Source: Solirubrobacterales bacterium (GTDB lineage: Bacteria > Actinomycetota > Thermoleophilia > Solirubrobacterales > Solirubrobacteraceae). Taken from it: a stretch of DNA of 64,000 nt. Positions 16,048 to 24,356 of the stretch are shown piece after piece. Position 1 is the stretch's first letter. Each line of letters begins with the position of its first letter. A model generated the notes under the pieces. The model saw only the letters and a program-made list of their open reading frames with translations, was not told the DNA's origin and searched no databases. The stretch lies in assembly GCA_019240115.1 (NCBI GenBank), contig JAFAYV010000087.1:1-64000 (forward strand). The letters run 5' to 3'. A program made the translations under genes and the position numbers.

Positions 16048-17565
16048 CTACTCGAGCGCGAGCGGCGGCTCGGCCCCGGCGGGGGCTGCGGCCCGGCCAC
16101 GCTGCCGCAGCGCCATCGCCAACGCCGGCAGGAACGCGACGGCGAGCATGACGAGCGCCCACACGAAGGAGTGGGCAAACGCGCTGGCCAGAGGTCCCCG
16201 GACGTGCGCCTGCTGGCTGGGCGACAGCCGCTGCACGGCCCCGAAGCCGCCGCGACCGCCGTGCAGGCCGAGACGATGGTTGATCTCGCTGGACAGGATC
16301 ACGGTGAGGATGGCGGTGCCGATCGATGCTCCACCCTGGCGGATGATGTTCATCGCCGTCGAGGTCCGGGCGATCGCGGAGCGGGGGACCGCCTGCATCG
16401 CGGCGGTCATCGTCGGCATCATCGACAGGCCCATGCCGAGGCCGAGCACGAAGTTCAGGCCGCACAGCAGCACGTAGGAGGTGTGGGCGCCGACGAAGGC
16501 GAACGGGAGCATCCCGATCACGAGCAGGGGGAGGCCCACGGCCGGCAGCCACCAGGGGCCATGGCGGTCGGTGATCCGGCCGCCGATCGGCATCGTGATC
16601 ATCGCTCCCAGTCCCTGCGGGACGAGCAGCAGCCCCGCGTCCAGCGCGGACGCGCCGCGGACGGACTGGTAGTAGAGCGGGATCAGCAGCAGCGCGCCGA
16701 AGAACGCGATCGCGAACAGCAGGAATATGCCGGCGGCCGCGCCCGCGCGCGTTTGCACGAACGTGCGAATGTCGATGAGCGGCTCGCTGGAGCGCCAGCT
16801 GTGCGCGAAGAACGAGGCGATGAGCCCCGCGCCGCCGACGATCGGCGCCCAGGAACGCGTCGCGGCGAAGCCGTAGCTGGAGGACTCGGCCAGCCCGAAG
16901 ATGAGCAGCGCCAGGCCCGGGGACAGCAGCACCATCCCCAGCCAGTCCAGGCGATGCGCCGGCTGTGACTCGTCGGGGTCGAGCACCATCTGCCCGAGCA
17001 CGAAGGCGAGAACCCCGATCGGCAGGTTGATGAAGAAGATCCACCGCCACGAGACGTCGTCGACGAGCCAGCCACCGAGGATCGGACCGATGATCGGCGC
17101 GATCAGCATCGGCACGCCCAGCACGCCCATGATCCGGCCCATCCGGTGGGGGCCGGCCTTCTTGGTCACGATCGTCATGACCGCCGGCATGATCATCCCG
17201 CCGCCGAAGCCCTGCAGCACGCGGAACACGATCAGCGACTCGGCGCTCCACGCGAGTCCGGAGAGCGCCGACCCCAGGGTGAACAGGACGAGCGAGCCGA
17301 GGTACAGGCGCTTGGTGCCGAACCGGTCGGCCGCCCAGCCGCTGGCCGGAATGACGGCCGCCAGCGCGAGCGTGTAGCCGGTTACGACCCACTGGATCGT
17401 CGTCAGCGACGACTTGAAGGCGAGCGCCAGGTGATCGATGGCCACGTTGACCACCGTCGTATCGAGGATCGACATGATGGCCCCGAGCATCACCACGCCC
17501 GCGACCACGAGCGTCTCGCGATCGAGCGCGTCCGTCGGCGCCGGGATGGGAGTGGCTTCGGCCAT
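16048..17565 (-). CDS. DHA2-family MFS multidrug exporter (EmrB/QacA type)
   Basis: The protein has 505 residues and about fourteen hydrophobic segments, typical of drug:H+ antiporter family 2. Motifs are the helix-1 signature LDTTVVNVAIDHLA, motif A GWAADRFGTKRLY, motif B/C region RVLQGFGGGMIMPAVM and GPILGGWLVDDVSWRWIFFINLPIG, all standard for EmrB/QacA-like exporters. It should export hydrophobic or cationic compounds at the cytoplasmic membrane. It is followed by a PadR regulator gene that probably controls it. Substrate cannot be predicted. Confidence 0.93.
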   Translation of the reverse strand: MAEATPIPAPTDALDRETLVVAGVVMLGAIMSILDTTVVNVAIDHLALAFKSSLTTIQWVVTGYTLALAAVIPASGWAADRFGTKRLYLGSLVLFTLGSALSGLAWSAESLIVFRVLQGFGGGMIMPAVMTIVTKKAGPHRMGRIMGVLGVPMLIAPIIGPILGGWLVDDVSWRWIFFINLPIGVLAFVLGQMVLDPDESQPAHRLDWLGMVLLSPGLALLIFGLAESSSYGFAATRSWAPIVGGAGLIASFFAHSWRSSEPLIDIRTFVQTRAGAAAGIFLLFAIAFFGALLLIPLYYQSVRGASALDAGLLLVPQGLGAMITMPIGGRITDRHGPWWLPAVGLPLLVIGMLPFAFVGAHTSYVLLCGLNFVLGLGMGLSMMPTMTAAMQAVPRSAIARTSTAMNIIRQGGASIGTAILTVILSSEINHRLGLHGGRGGFGAVQRLSPSQQAHVRGPLASAFAHSFVWALVMLAVAFLPALAMALRQRGRAAAPAGAEPPLALE

Positions 17566-17675
17566 CGGGCGAGATCTTACCGGACTGGCTGGTCCGGATC
17601 GTCGCCGGACCTGTGGCGACGGCGAGCATCGAGATCTGCGCCGACCGGAGAGAGGTTATCGCCCCGCCGCGACGA

Positions 17676-18392
17676 TCACGCCACGTCGCTCAGCCGTGTC
17701 TCGTCCGCCGGCGCAAGGCCGTCGTGGCGGGCCACGGCACCGGCGATGCCCTGCAGGGCGGCGAACATGATCAGTCCCAGGCCGGCGCCGGTGGCGATGT
17801 ACAGCGGCCAGGGCCCCATCGCGTCGAGCAGCGAGTGGTGGATCGGCTTGCTGCGCAGGTACATGTAGTTGCCGCCGGTGATCACGTCGCCGAGGCCGGC
17901 GAGGACGGCCCAGGCGGCCGTCAGCGAGTAGACGCGCCAGATCGCGCCCGCGCGGGGGTACAGCCGGCAGCCGAAGACGAGCAGGCAGGCGCCGACGATC
18001 GCGCCCACGTGATACAGGAAGTAGGTGAAGTAGAAGACGCTCGGGAACGTCCCGGCGAGGTCAGGGGTCAACACGGCCTGCAGCGACGCCGTCAGCGACC
18101 AGAAGTACAGTGGCTCGACCAGCCGGAGGCGGCGTGTCAGCAGCGCGATGATCGCGGTCAGCGAGACGGCGTCGGTCAGCTGCAGCGGGAGGCCGGAGCG
18201 GACCGTCCACGTGCCGGTCACGAGGTCGGCGACGTACTCGCCGATCCAGCCCGCGAAGATTCCCGCGGCGAGGGCCCGGCAGACCCAGGTGATCCACGGC
18301 CCCGGTCGACGGCGGGGGGTGAGGATCGCCAGACCGCCCGCGACGATCAGCGTCGCGAGCGCTGCGAGGTGGGCAATCGAGAACTGTCGCAT
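17676..18392 (-). CDS. YwaF-like integral membrane protein (TIGR02206 type)
   Basis: The 238-residue protein has about six hydrophobic segments. The pattern SGLPLQLTDAVSLTAIIALLTRR, LYFWSLTASLQAVLTPDL, FYFTYFLYHVGAIVGACLLV and NYMYLRSKPIHHSLLDAMGPWPLYI is characteristic of the YwaF/TIGR02206 family, related to eukaryotic TMEM164. The His residue in the YHVG helix and the NYMYLR loop are typical. The function of bacterial members is not established. It stands alone, downstream of the DHA2 gene start but in the same orientation. Confidence 0.85.
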   Translation of the reverse strand: MRQFSIAHLAALATLIVAGGLAILTPRRRPGPWITWVCRALAAGIFAGWIGEYVADLVTGTWTVRSGLPLQLTDAVSLTAIIALLTRRLRLVEPLYFWSLTASLQAVLTPDLAGTFPSVFYFTYFLYHVGAIVGACLLVFGCRLYPRAGAIWRVYSLTAAWAVLAGLGDVITGGNYMYLRSKPIHHSLLDAMGPWPLYIATGAGLGLIMFAALQGIAGAVARHDGLAPADETRLSDVA

Positions 18393-18787
18393 CGCGATCG
18401 CGCGCGGGGACTCCAGCCGGTGCCCGCGGGCGGCCAGGCCACCGCACGTAGCGATGATCCCTCATGCGCGAGGGTGGCCGCGAGGGTCGAACCGGCCCGA
18501 TGGCCACGTTCCGAGACGCCAGGCGCGTCGAATCGACCGAACCTCGACGGATCCCGGCGGGCTCGGTCGAAAGGATCTCCGTGACCGACGACAAGGCGCC
18601 AAGGCTCGTCGCGGTGATGGGGGGTTCGGTGACAAACGTCCGGGGTCGCCATGTGCGGTCGTGTCGTCCGGGCGGGCTGTGGCACTACGGGCACCGTAGG
18701 CTCGACGGCGACACGCTCGCCTCCCGGCTGACGCGACGGCGACCCGCTCGCCTCCCGGCTCACGCGACGGCGACGCTCGCCTCCGGC
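18393..18787. other. Non-coding stretch with no supported gene
   Basis: About 395 bp separate the YwaF-like gene start from the end of the aldo/keto reductase remnant. Open frames here have no recognisable protein features. The right end carries the three-copy 31-bp repeat listed separately. Part of the left end should contain the promoter of the YwaF-like gene; I see no clear promoter elements. Confidence 0.5.
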
Positions 18788-18792
18788 TCACC
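18703..18792. repeat. Three tandem ~31-bp repeats at gene end
   Basis: Units at 18703-18733, 18734-18764 and a shorter copy at 18765-18792 share CGACGGCGAC, GCTCGCCTCC and CGGCT. The last copy reaches the stop codon of the aldo/keto reductase remnant. Confidence 0.85.
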
Positions 18793-19355
18793 TCCGCGCG
18801 TGCTCCGCCGCGATCCCGTCGAGGGCGGCGATCGTCTCCGGCGGCAGCGCGACCTCGCCCGCCGCGAGGTTGGCGATCGGGTGGTCGGGGCTCGTCGTGC
18901 CCGGGATGAGCAGGGTCCCGGGATCGTGGGCGAGCATCCAGGCGAGGCCGACCTGGGCCGCGGTGACCCCGAGCGCGGTCGCGGCGTCGATCACCTCGGG
19001 CTGGTCGGTCACCTTCGGGACGCCGGGGAACGCGCCGCCGAGTGGGAAGAACGGCACCCAGGCGATGCCGTGCTCGCGACAGATCCGCAGCAGCTCCTCG
19101 TCGGCGCGGTCGACGAGGTCGACGAGCTGATCGCTCTCGCGACGATCCCGGGCCGCGGTCGAGCCGGCGGAGGTTGACGACGTCGACGCGCTCGACCCCG
19201 AGCGCGCGCCGGTCGGCCTCGACGCCGGCGCGCCGCTCCTCGGGCCGCTGGGCCGCGACGATGGCGGGCCGGCGCTCGGGGGCGTGCGCGGCTCCCGCCT
19301 TGCTGACGATCGTCAGGTTCTCGGGCCAGCGCGTCGCGAATGAGCACGTCGACGA
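18788..19355 (-). pseudogene. Aldo/keto reductase, internally deleted and frameshifted
   Basis: Two separate frames together read as one aldo/keto reductase with its middle missing. The upstream frame (about 19355-19180) gives WPENLTIVSKAG and ADRRALGVERVDVVNLRRLD, the strand/helix before the catalytic barrel centre. It is then joined, in another frame, to DLVDRADEELLRICREHG, FFPLGGAFPG and the cofactor-binding C-terminus LIPGTTSPDHPIANLAAGEV, stop at 18788. About 50 codons that normally lie between these blocks are absent, and the N-terminal barrel strands with the catalytic Asp/Tyr are also missing. No functional enzyme can be made. Confidence 0.8.
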
Positions 19356-19358
19356 GGG

Positions 19359-19766
19359 CTAGTAGCGGCGTCCCGCCGGACGCGGACGGCCCCGACCGCG
19401 TCGCCGTGACTCGCGCCAGGAGCCGATCGCGGCGTCGAGCACGAGGTTGACCAGCCAGACGATGATGGTCGCCGCCACAAGCGTCCAGAACCCGTGGATC
19501 GCGAACCCGGACACGATCGCCTGGGTCAGATAGAGCATCAGCATCGAGACGAAGAACCAGGCGATTCCGAGCGTGACGATCGCCAGCGGCAGGGTGACGA
19601 GCCTGGCGAACGGCTTGAGCACCGTGTTGAGGATCCCGAACAGCGCGGCCGCGAGGATGAGATCGCCCGCGGAGGCGATCGTGACCCGGTGCAGCGCCGC
19701 GGCGACGACGGCGAGGACGATCGCGTTGGCGAACCAGGATGTCAGCAGGCGCCGGGGTTGGGTCAT
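19359..19766 (-). CDS. Holin-like membrane protein (phage holin family 4, YvlD type)
   Basis: This is a 135-residue protein with four hydrophobic segments and the YvlD/PF04020 pattern ILAAALFGILNTVLKPFARLVTLPLAIVTLGIAWFFVSMLMLYLTQAI. It has a short Arg-rich tail. ATG at 19766 (MTQPRRLLTSWFANA) gives a standard N-terminus; an ATG at 19811 would add an atypical leader. Despite the family name, these proteins are chromosomally encoded membrane proteins, often linked to envelope stress, and no phage genes are nearby. The remnant aldo/keto reductase begins immediately downstream. Confidence 0.82.
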   Translation of the reverse strand: MTQPRRLLTSWFANAIVLAVVAAALHRVTIASAGDLILAAALFGILNTVLKPFARLVTLPLAIVTLGIAWFFVSMLMLYLTQAIVSGFAIHGFWTLVAATIIVWLVNLVLDAAIGSWRESRRRGRGRPRPAGRRY

Positions 19767-19889
19767 GGGGGCCTCAGCGCGGACGTAAGCACAGTCACGC
19801 CGCAGATGCACGCGGGCGCGACGCGTCCCACGGCGACGGCGCGACCGACGGCGACGGCGACGGCGCGATCGTCCGGCGACGCGCGATCG

Positions 19890-21916
19890 TCAGGGGGCGG
19901 CGCGCCCGCGCTCGCGGGCGACGAGCGCGGAGACGACGTCGGGGTCGAACTGGGTGCCGGCGTGGCGCTCGAGCTCGGCGAGCGCCTCCTCGCGCGGGAG
20001 CGCGCGCCGATAGGGGCGGTCGTTGGTCATCGCCATGTAGGCGTCGGCCACGTGGATGATCCGGGCCTCGATCTGGATCTCCTCGCCGGTCAGGCCGCCG
20101 GGGTAGCCGTGACCATCGACGCGCTCGTGATGCTGGCGCACGATCGTCGCCGCTTCGTGCAGGCCCCAGCTGCAGAGCAGCTCGCTGCCGACGAGGGGAT
20201 GGGTCCTGACGATCCGGAACTCCTCCTCGTCGAGCCGGCCGGGCTTGCTGAGGATCGCGTCGGGCACCGCGATCTTGCCGATGTCGTGCAGCCGCGCCGC
20301 GGTCCGCAGCCGCTCGAGCTGCTCGGGGGCGAGCGAGAGCACGTCGCCGAGCTCGACGCTGAGGATCGCCGCATGGACGCTGTGGCTGGCGGTGTCGGGA
20401 TCCTTGCCGTGCAGCAGGACGAGCCCCGCGTCGCGTTGGCGGGCCCGAGCGTCCTGCCCGCCCGCGCCGCCGGCGATGCTGGTGCGGTTCTTGCCGCCCC
20501 GCTTGGCCGAGTACATCGCTCCGTCGGCGGCGGCGACGAGCGCGCCGCGCTGAGCGCCGTGCGTCGGGAAGCTCGCCGCCCCGACGCTCACGGTGATCGG
20601 CACCGGCAGCTCGGAGATCATGTCGGCGACGCGACGGCGCAGCTTCTCGGCGACGCCGAGCGCGTCGCCGGCCTGCAGGCCGGGAAGCAACGCGCAGAAC
20701 TCCTCGCCGCCGATCCGGAACACCGTGTCGCCGCCGCGGGTCCCGCCGCGCAGCGCCTCGGAGACGAGCTGGAGGGCGCGGTCGCCCATCTCGTGGCCGT
20801 GGAGGTCGTTGATCTGCTTGAAGTCGTCGATGTCGAAGAGCAGGATGCTGAACGGCCGCACGCCGACGATCTCGGCCTCGAGCGCCTCGTGGAAGACGCG
20901 ATGCCCGAGCAGACCGGTCAGCGAGTCGTGGCGCGCCTGGCGCTGACTCTCGGCGTACAGCAAGGCCGAGCGACAGCCCGCCGAGGCTGACGAGATGCAG
21001 CAGCACCTCGTGCTGGGCCGAGCCGATCGGCGGCGGATCGATGACGGCGACCTGTCCCACGTGCGTGCCCGCGACCTCGAGCGCGAACCGCCGCCAGGGC
21101 TCGTCGGGCTCGGCCGCGTTGCCGTCGTCGTCGGGGGCCGGCGCGTCGGCCGCCTCTCCGGCGGCCGCCAGCAGGACGTCCCGGTCTCCCTGACGGACGC
21201 GCACGGCGCTTGCCGACACCCCCGCCTCGGTCACGAGCATCTCGGCGATCTGCCGGGCGACCTCCTGGATATCGATCGCGCCCGCGAGCACGGTGCTCAG
21301 CTGCTGGAGGCGGTGCAGCAGCGCGAGCTGGTCGCGCATCTGCTGCTGCAGCACGCCGTTCTCGATGGCCAGCGCGATCCGATAGGCGACGGCGCGCAGC
21401 TCGGTCGCGTCGGAGGCCTCGAACGGCTCGGCTCCCCGGCGCCCGAGGACCATGAGCCCGACCGGCTTGGTGCCGACCATGAGGCGGACCCACGCGATGT
21501 GGCGAGGCCGATAGCGCGCCAGCCACGGGGGGAGCGGCCCGCAGCCGGCCGAGTCGGTGCGCACCGTCTCCGTCCCGATGAAGCGCTCGACCGCGGGCAG
21601 GGTGAACGGTCCGGGGGGGCGTGTCGCACTCGGCGATGCCCCAGCGCCCGGCGATCGTCAGACCGGCGTCGGACTCGAGCATGAGCACCGCCATGTCGGC
21701 GACGAACAGCTCGCTGACGCGGGCGCACGCCTGCACGACGGTCGAGGCGAGATCGGTCTGGCTGCCGAGCACCGAGATCACCTGCGCCAGGCGCGTGGCC
21801 CGCATCATCGTCTGGGCCATGTGCGCCTCGGAGCGCTCGACGCGCTCACGCAGGGCCGCGAGCTTGTAATCGGGCGTGATCGTCGCCAGCGCCGGAATGC
21901 TCGACGCGACGCTCAT
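19890..21916 (-). pseudogene. GAF-GGDEF-HD-GYP c-di-GMP protein split by two frameshifts
   Basis: Three overlapping frames form one continuous protein of about 670 residues. From ATG 21916 the first frame encodes a coiled start and GAF domain (QVISVLGSQTDLASTVV...WGIAECDT). At a run of seven C on the coding strand (about 21617-21623) it must shift to read FTLPAVERFIGTETVRTDS and a second GAF domain. Near 20960-20970 (one extra base in CTCGGCCTT) it must shift again to enter LLYAESQRQARHDSLTGLLG, GGDEF (GGEEF site) and HD-GYP (HDIGKIAVPD, HHERVDGHGYPGG). Diguanylate cyclase and phosphodiesterase active sites are intact. It may be a recent pseudogene or two assembly errors. It starts 1 bp after the FIST gene. 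Confidence 0.85.
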
Positions 21917-21917
21917 C

Positions 21918-23114
21918 TCACATGGCCAGCACGGCCACGCTCGAGTTGTGCACGCCGCCGGAGCCGGTCACCCGGGCGAACTCACCGTAGGTGTAGAAGC
22001 CGCACACCGGGGCGCCGTGCAGCTCGGCGGAGATCGCCTCGGCCTCCGCGGCGGCGCGATCGCCCAGGAGCGGGACGCGCGAGCCGCACGAGAAGACGAG
22101 CACCGTCCGCGCGGGTTCCCGGAGCTGGGCCACCGCTTGGCGCGCCGCTCGACGGGCGCCCTCGAGCAGCGTCGTCGCGTCGGCCGACATCAGCTGCAGG
22201 ATGCTCTGCTCGGACACCCCGGCGTTGAAGTTGATGCCGCCGCCTCCGGGCAGGAAGGCGTGCAGCTGGCGCACGTCGTAGCGGCCGTGCGCGTTGGGCG
22301 AGCCGACCGGCCCGTCGATCAGCTTGAGGAAGAGCTCGGGGTCGTCGGGATCCAGGCCGCCGCCGCGTTCGGCCGCGTAGGCGGCGAAGGCGGGCATGCC
22401 GTCGAGCTCGTGGACGATCGTCCCCTGGGCGCGCGTGACGAGCATCGGCCGACCCACCGGGCTCCAGCCGTGATCGACGCTGACGCCGATCGGCCGCGCG
22501 GAGTTGATCCACACCGCGGCGATGCCGTTGCGCAGCACCCGCCCATCCCCGAAGGTGTGGGTCTCACTCCAGGTCAGATCGTCGGCGGCGGCCCCGCCGA
22601 CGAAGGGGATGAGTGCGGTCGTGACCTCGTAGGCGCCGTGGGCGACCTCGCGCTGGTCGGGGGTCAGCCCGTCGGTGAGCAGCAGCAGCGCGGCATGGGC
22701 GAGGGGGGCACCCGCGCGCTCCCGGGCGGTCTCCGCGGCCCGGCGCGCGGTGCCCGCGATGTCGGCGTCATCCCGCTCGAGGTGGCAGATGCCGAACGCG
22801 CAGTCCTCGGCCGTTAGCAGCGCCGCGAGGCAGCCGCTGGGCACCTGCTCGGTGTCGGTGAAGCTGCGCATGCTCGTGCAACCGACGACTCGCGCCGGCG
22901 CGGCCTCGTCGCCGGCCGCGGCCAACAACTCCTCGACGTCGTAGCCGGCGGCGCAGAAGACGATGACGACGTCCTGCGCACGCGGGGCTCGCTCGCTCAG
23001 CGCCGCGCGCACCGCATCGCGACCACCTCGCGCGCGGGCGCGGCGTGGCTGCACCCGACGCCGGGCGGCCGACGTCGGCGAGCGTCTGGATCCCCATGTC
23101 TGCGTGATCGGCAT
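21918..23114 (-). CDS. FIST-domain sensory protein
   Basis: About 398 residues with FIST N and FIST C domains. Landmarks are VVIVFCAAGYDVEELLAAAG, RVVGCTSMRSFTD, LLLLTDGLTPDQREVAHG, FVGGAAADDLTWSETHTFGDG, the FIST_C segment RYDVRQLHAFLPGGGGINFNAGV and the C-terminal GFYTYGEFARVTGSGGVHNSSVAVLAM. FIST proteins are thought to sense small ligands, perhaps amino acids, and couple to c-di-GMP or kinase outputs. Here the gene directly precedes a GGDEF/HD-GYP protein, which fits. The first about 35 residues are poorly conserved. A different frame just upstream (VGCSHAAPARE) looks like the usual FIST start, so an N-terminal frameshift near 23035 is possible. Confidence 0.82.
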   Translation of the reverse strand: MPITQTWGSRRSPTSAARRRVQPRRARARGGRDAVRAALSERAPRAQDVVIVFCAAGYDVEELLAAAGDEAAPARVVGCTSMRSFTDTEQVPSGCLAALLTAEDCAFGICHLERDDADIAGTARRAAETARERAGAPLAHAALLLLTDGLTPDQREVAHGAYEVTTALIPFVGGAAADDLTWSETHTFGDGRVLRNGIAAVWINSARPIGVSVDHGWSPVGRPMLVTRAQGTIVHELDGMPAFAAYAAERGGGLDPDDPELFLKLIDGPVGSPNAHGRYDVRQLHAFLPGGGGINFNAGVSEQSILQLMSADATTLLEGARRAARQAVAQLREPARTVLVFSCGSRVPLLGDRAAAEAEAISAELHGAPVCGFYTYGEFARVTGSGGVHNSSVAVLAM

Positions 23115-23189
23115 CGCCACGGCAAAGCTTGAGGGCCGGCAAGGGGCCGGCCGTCGGCGGAGCGGCGAGCGCTGGGATACTCGCCCACG

Positions 23190-24338
23190 ATGGACGCGCT
23201 CGCCGCCTACGACGAGGTCACCGACGGCCTGCGGCGTCCGGTGCGCGTCGCCGAGCTCGTCTACGCCGCCGCCGAGCGATCCGGGGGCGAGCTGCCCACC
23301 CGAGCCGAGATCAACGCCGAGCGCGAGCGGCTGCAGAAGGACAAGCTCGGGCTCGAGATCGCGCAGGGCGAATTCGTCGCCCGCGTCCTCGCCGACGAAC
23401 GGCGCGGGACTCACCTGCTGCGTTCGATGGCCGAGCCGACCGCGGCGGCGCTCGCCGCCCTCCCCGAGTTCCGGCGGACCGGGGGCGCGGACCTCGGTCC
23501 GATGCGCGTCGACCGCGACGGCCCCGTGGGGACGGTGACGATCCAGAACCACGCCTATCTGAACTCCGAGGACGACGTCTCGACCGCGGCGATGGAGGTC
23601 GCGATCGACCTCGTGCTGCTCGACGACGCGATCGAGATCGGCGTCCTGCGCGGCGCCCCGGCGGTCCATGCCAAGTACGTCGGCCGGCGCATCTTCGGGG
23701 CCGGCATCAACCTCACCCACCTCTACCACGGCCGGATCGCGCTCGTCGAGTTCATGATCGAGCGCGAGCTCGGCGGGGTGCACAAGCTGTACCGCGGCCA
23801 CCCGCTCGGGGCGATCGCCGACGGCGATCTGGAGGAGCGCCGCGAGAAGCCCTGGATCGCCGCGGTGGAGAGCTTTGCCATCGGCGGCGCCTGCCAGTGG
23901 TTGCTCGTCATGGACCGCGTCGTCTCCGAGCGCGCCGCCTACTTCAACCTGCCCGCCCGCAAGGAGGGGATCGTGCCCGGCGCTGCCAACCTGCGCCTGC
24001 CGCGCTTCGTCGGCAATCGCCCGACGCGCCGCGCGATCTTCTTCAACCACGCGTTCGCCGCCGACAGCCCCGAGGGGCGCCAGCTCGCCGACGAGCTCGT
24101 CGACGACGACGCCGAGATGAGCGAGGCGATCGCCCGGGCCGCGGCCGAGCTGACGAGCGCCGGGACGATCAGCCTCGTCGCCAACCGGCGCCTGCTGCGC
24201 GCCGGCCAGGAGCCGCTGGCGGCGTTTCGCACCTACATGGCCGGATACGCGCGCGAGCAGGCGCGCTGCCTGTACTCGCCGGCGCTGATCGACAACCTCG
24301 AGCGCAACTGGGACGCGCGCAACCGCCGCACCGCCTGA
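23190..24338 (+). CDS. DpgC-like cofactor-independent dioxygenase (enoyl-CoA hydratase fold)
   Basis: This 382-residue crotonase-fold protein is closely similar to DpgC, the (3,5-dihydroxyphenyl)acetyl-CoA 1,2-dioxygenase. DpgC oxidises the aryl-acetyl-CoA with O2 and no metal or flavin, releasing the glyoxylate used for dihydroxyphenylglycine in vancomycin-type antibiotics. Diagnostic segments are HAYLNSEDDVSTAAMEVAID (Glu127), GRRIFGAGINL (Ile173), RELGGVHKLYRGHPLG (Arg192), ESFAIGGACQW (Gly233, Gln236) and LPARKEGIVPGAANLRLPR. As I recall the DpgC numbering, these align with Glu189, Ile235, Arg254, Gly296 and Gln299. The protein is a little shorter than antibiotic-cluster DpgC. No DpgA/B/D or peptide synthetase genes are nearby. 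An acyl-CoA ligase gene is convergent 18 bp away. Confidence 0.85.
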   Translation: MDALAAYDEVTDGLRRPVRVAELVYAAAERSGGELPTRAEINAERERLQKDKLGLEIAQGEFVARVLADERRGTHLLRSMAEPTAAALAALPEFRRTGGADLGPMRVDRDGPVGTVTIQNHAYLNSEDDVSTAAMEVAIDLVLLDDAIEIGVLRGAPAVHAKYVGRRIFGAGINLTHLYHGRIALVEFMIERELGGVHKLYRGHPLGAIADGDLEERREKPWIAAVESFAIGGACQWLLVMDRVVSERAAYFNLPARKEGIVPGAANLRLPRFVGNRPTRRAIFFNHAFAADSPEGRQLADELVDDDAEMSEAIARAAAELTSAGTISLVANRRLLRAGQEPLAAFRTYMAGYAREQARCLYSPALIDNLERNWDARNRRTA

Positions 24339-24356
24339 TCGCACGGCGCCGTCGGA

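Noticed and set aside
19359-19766. Phage gene (holin) implying a prophage
   Set aside because: This holin-like family is chromosomal in many bacteria, and no other phage genes are near.
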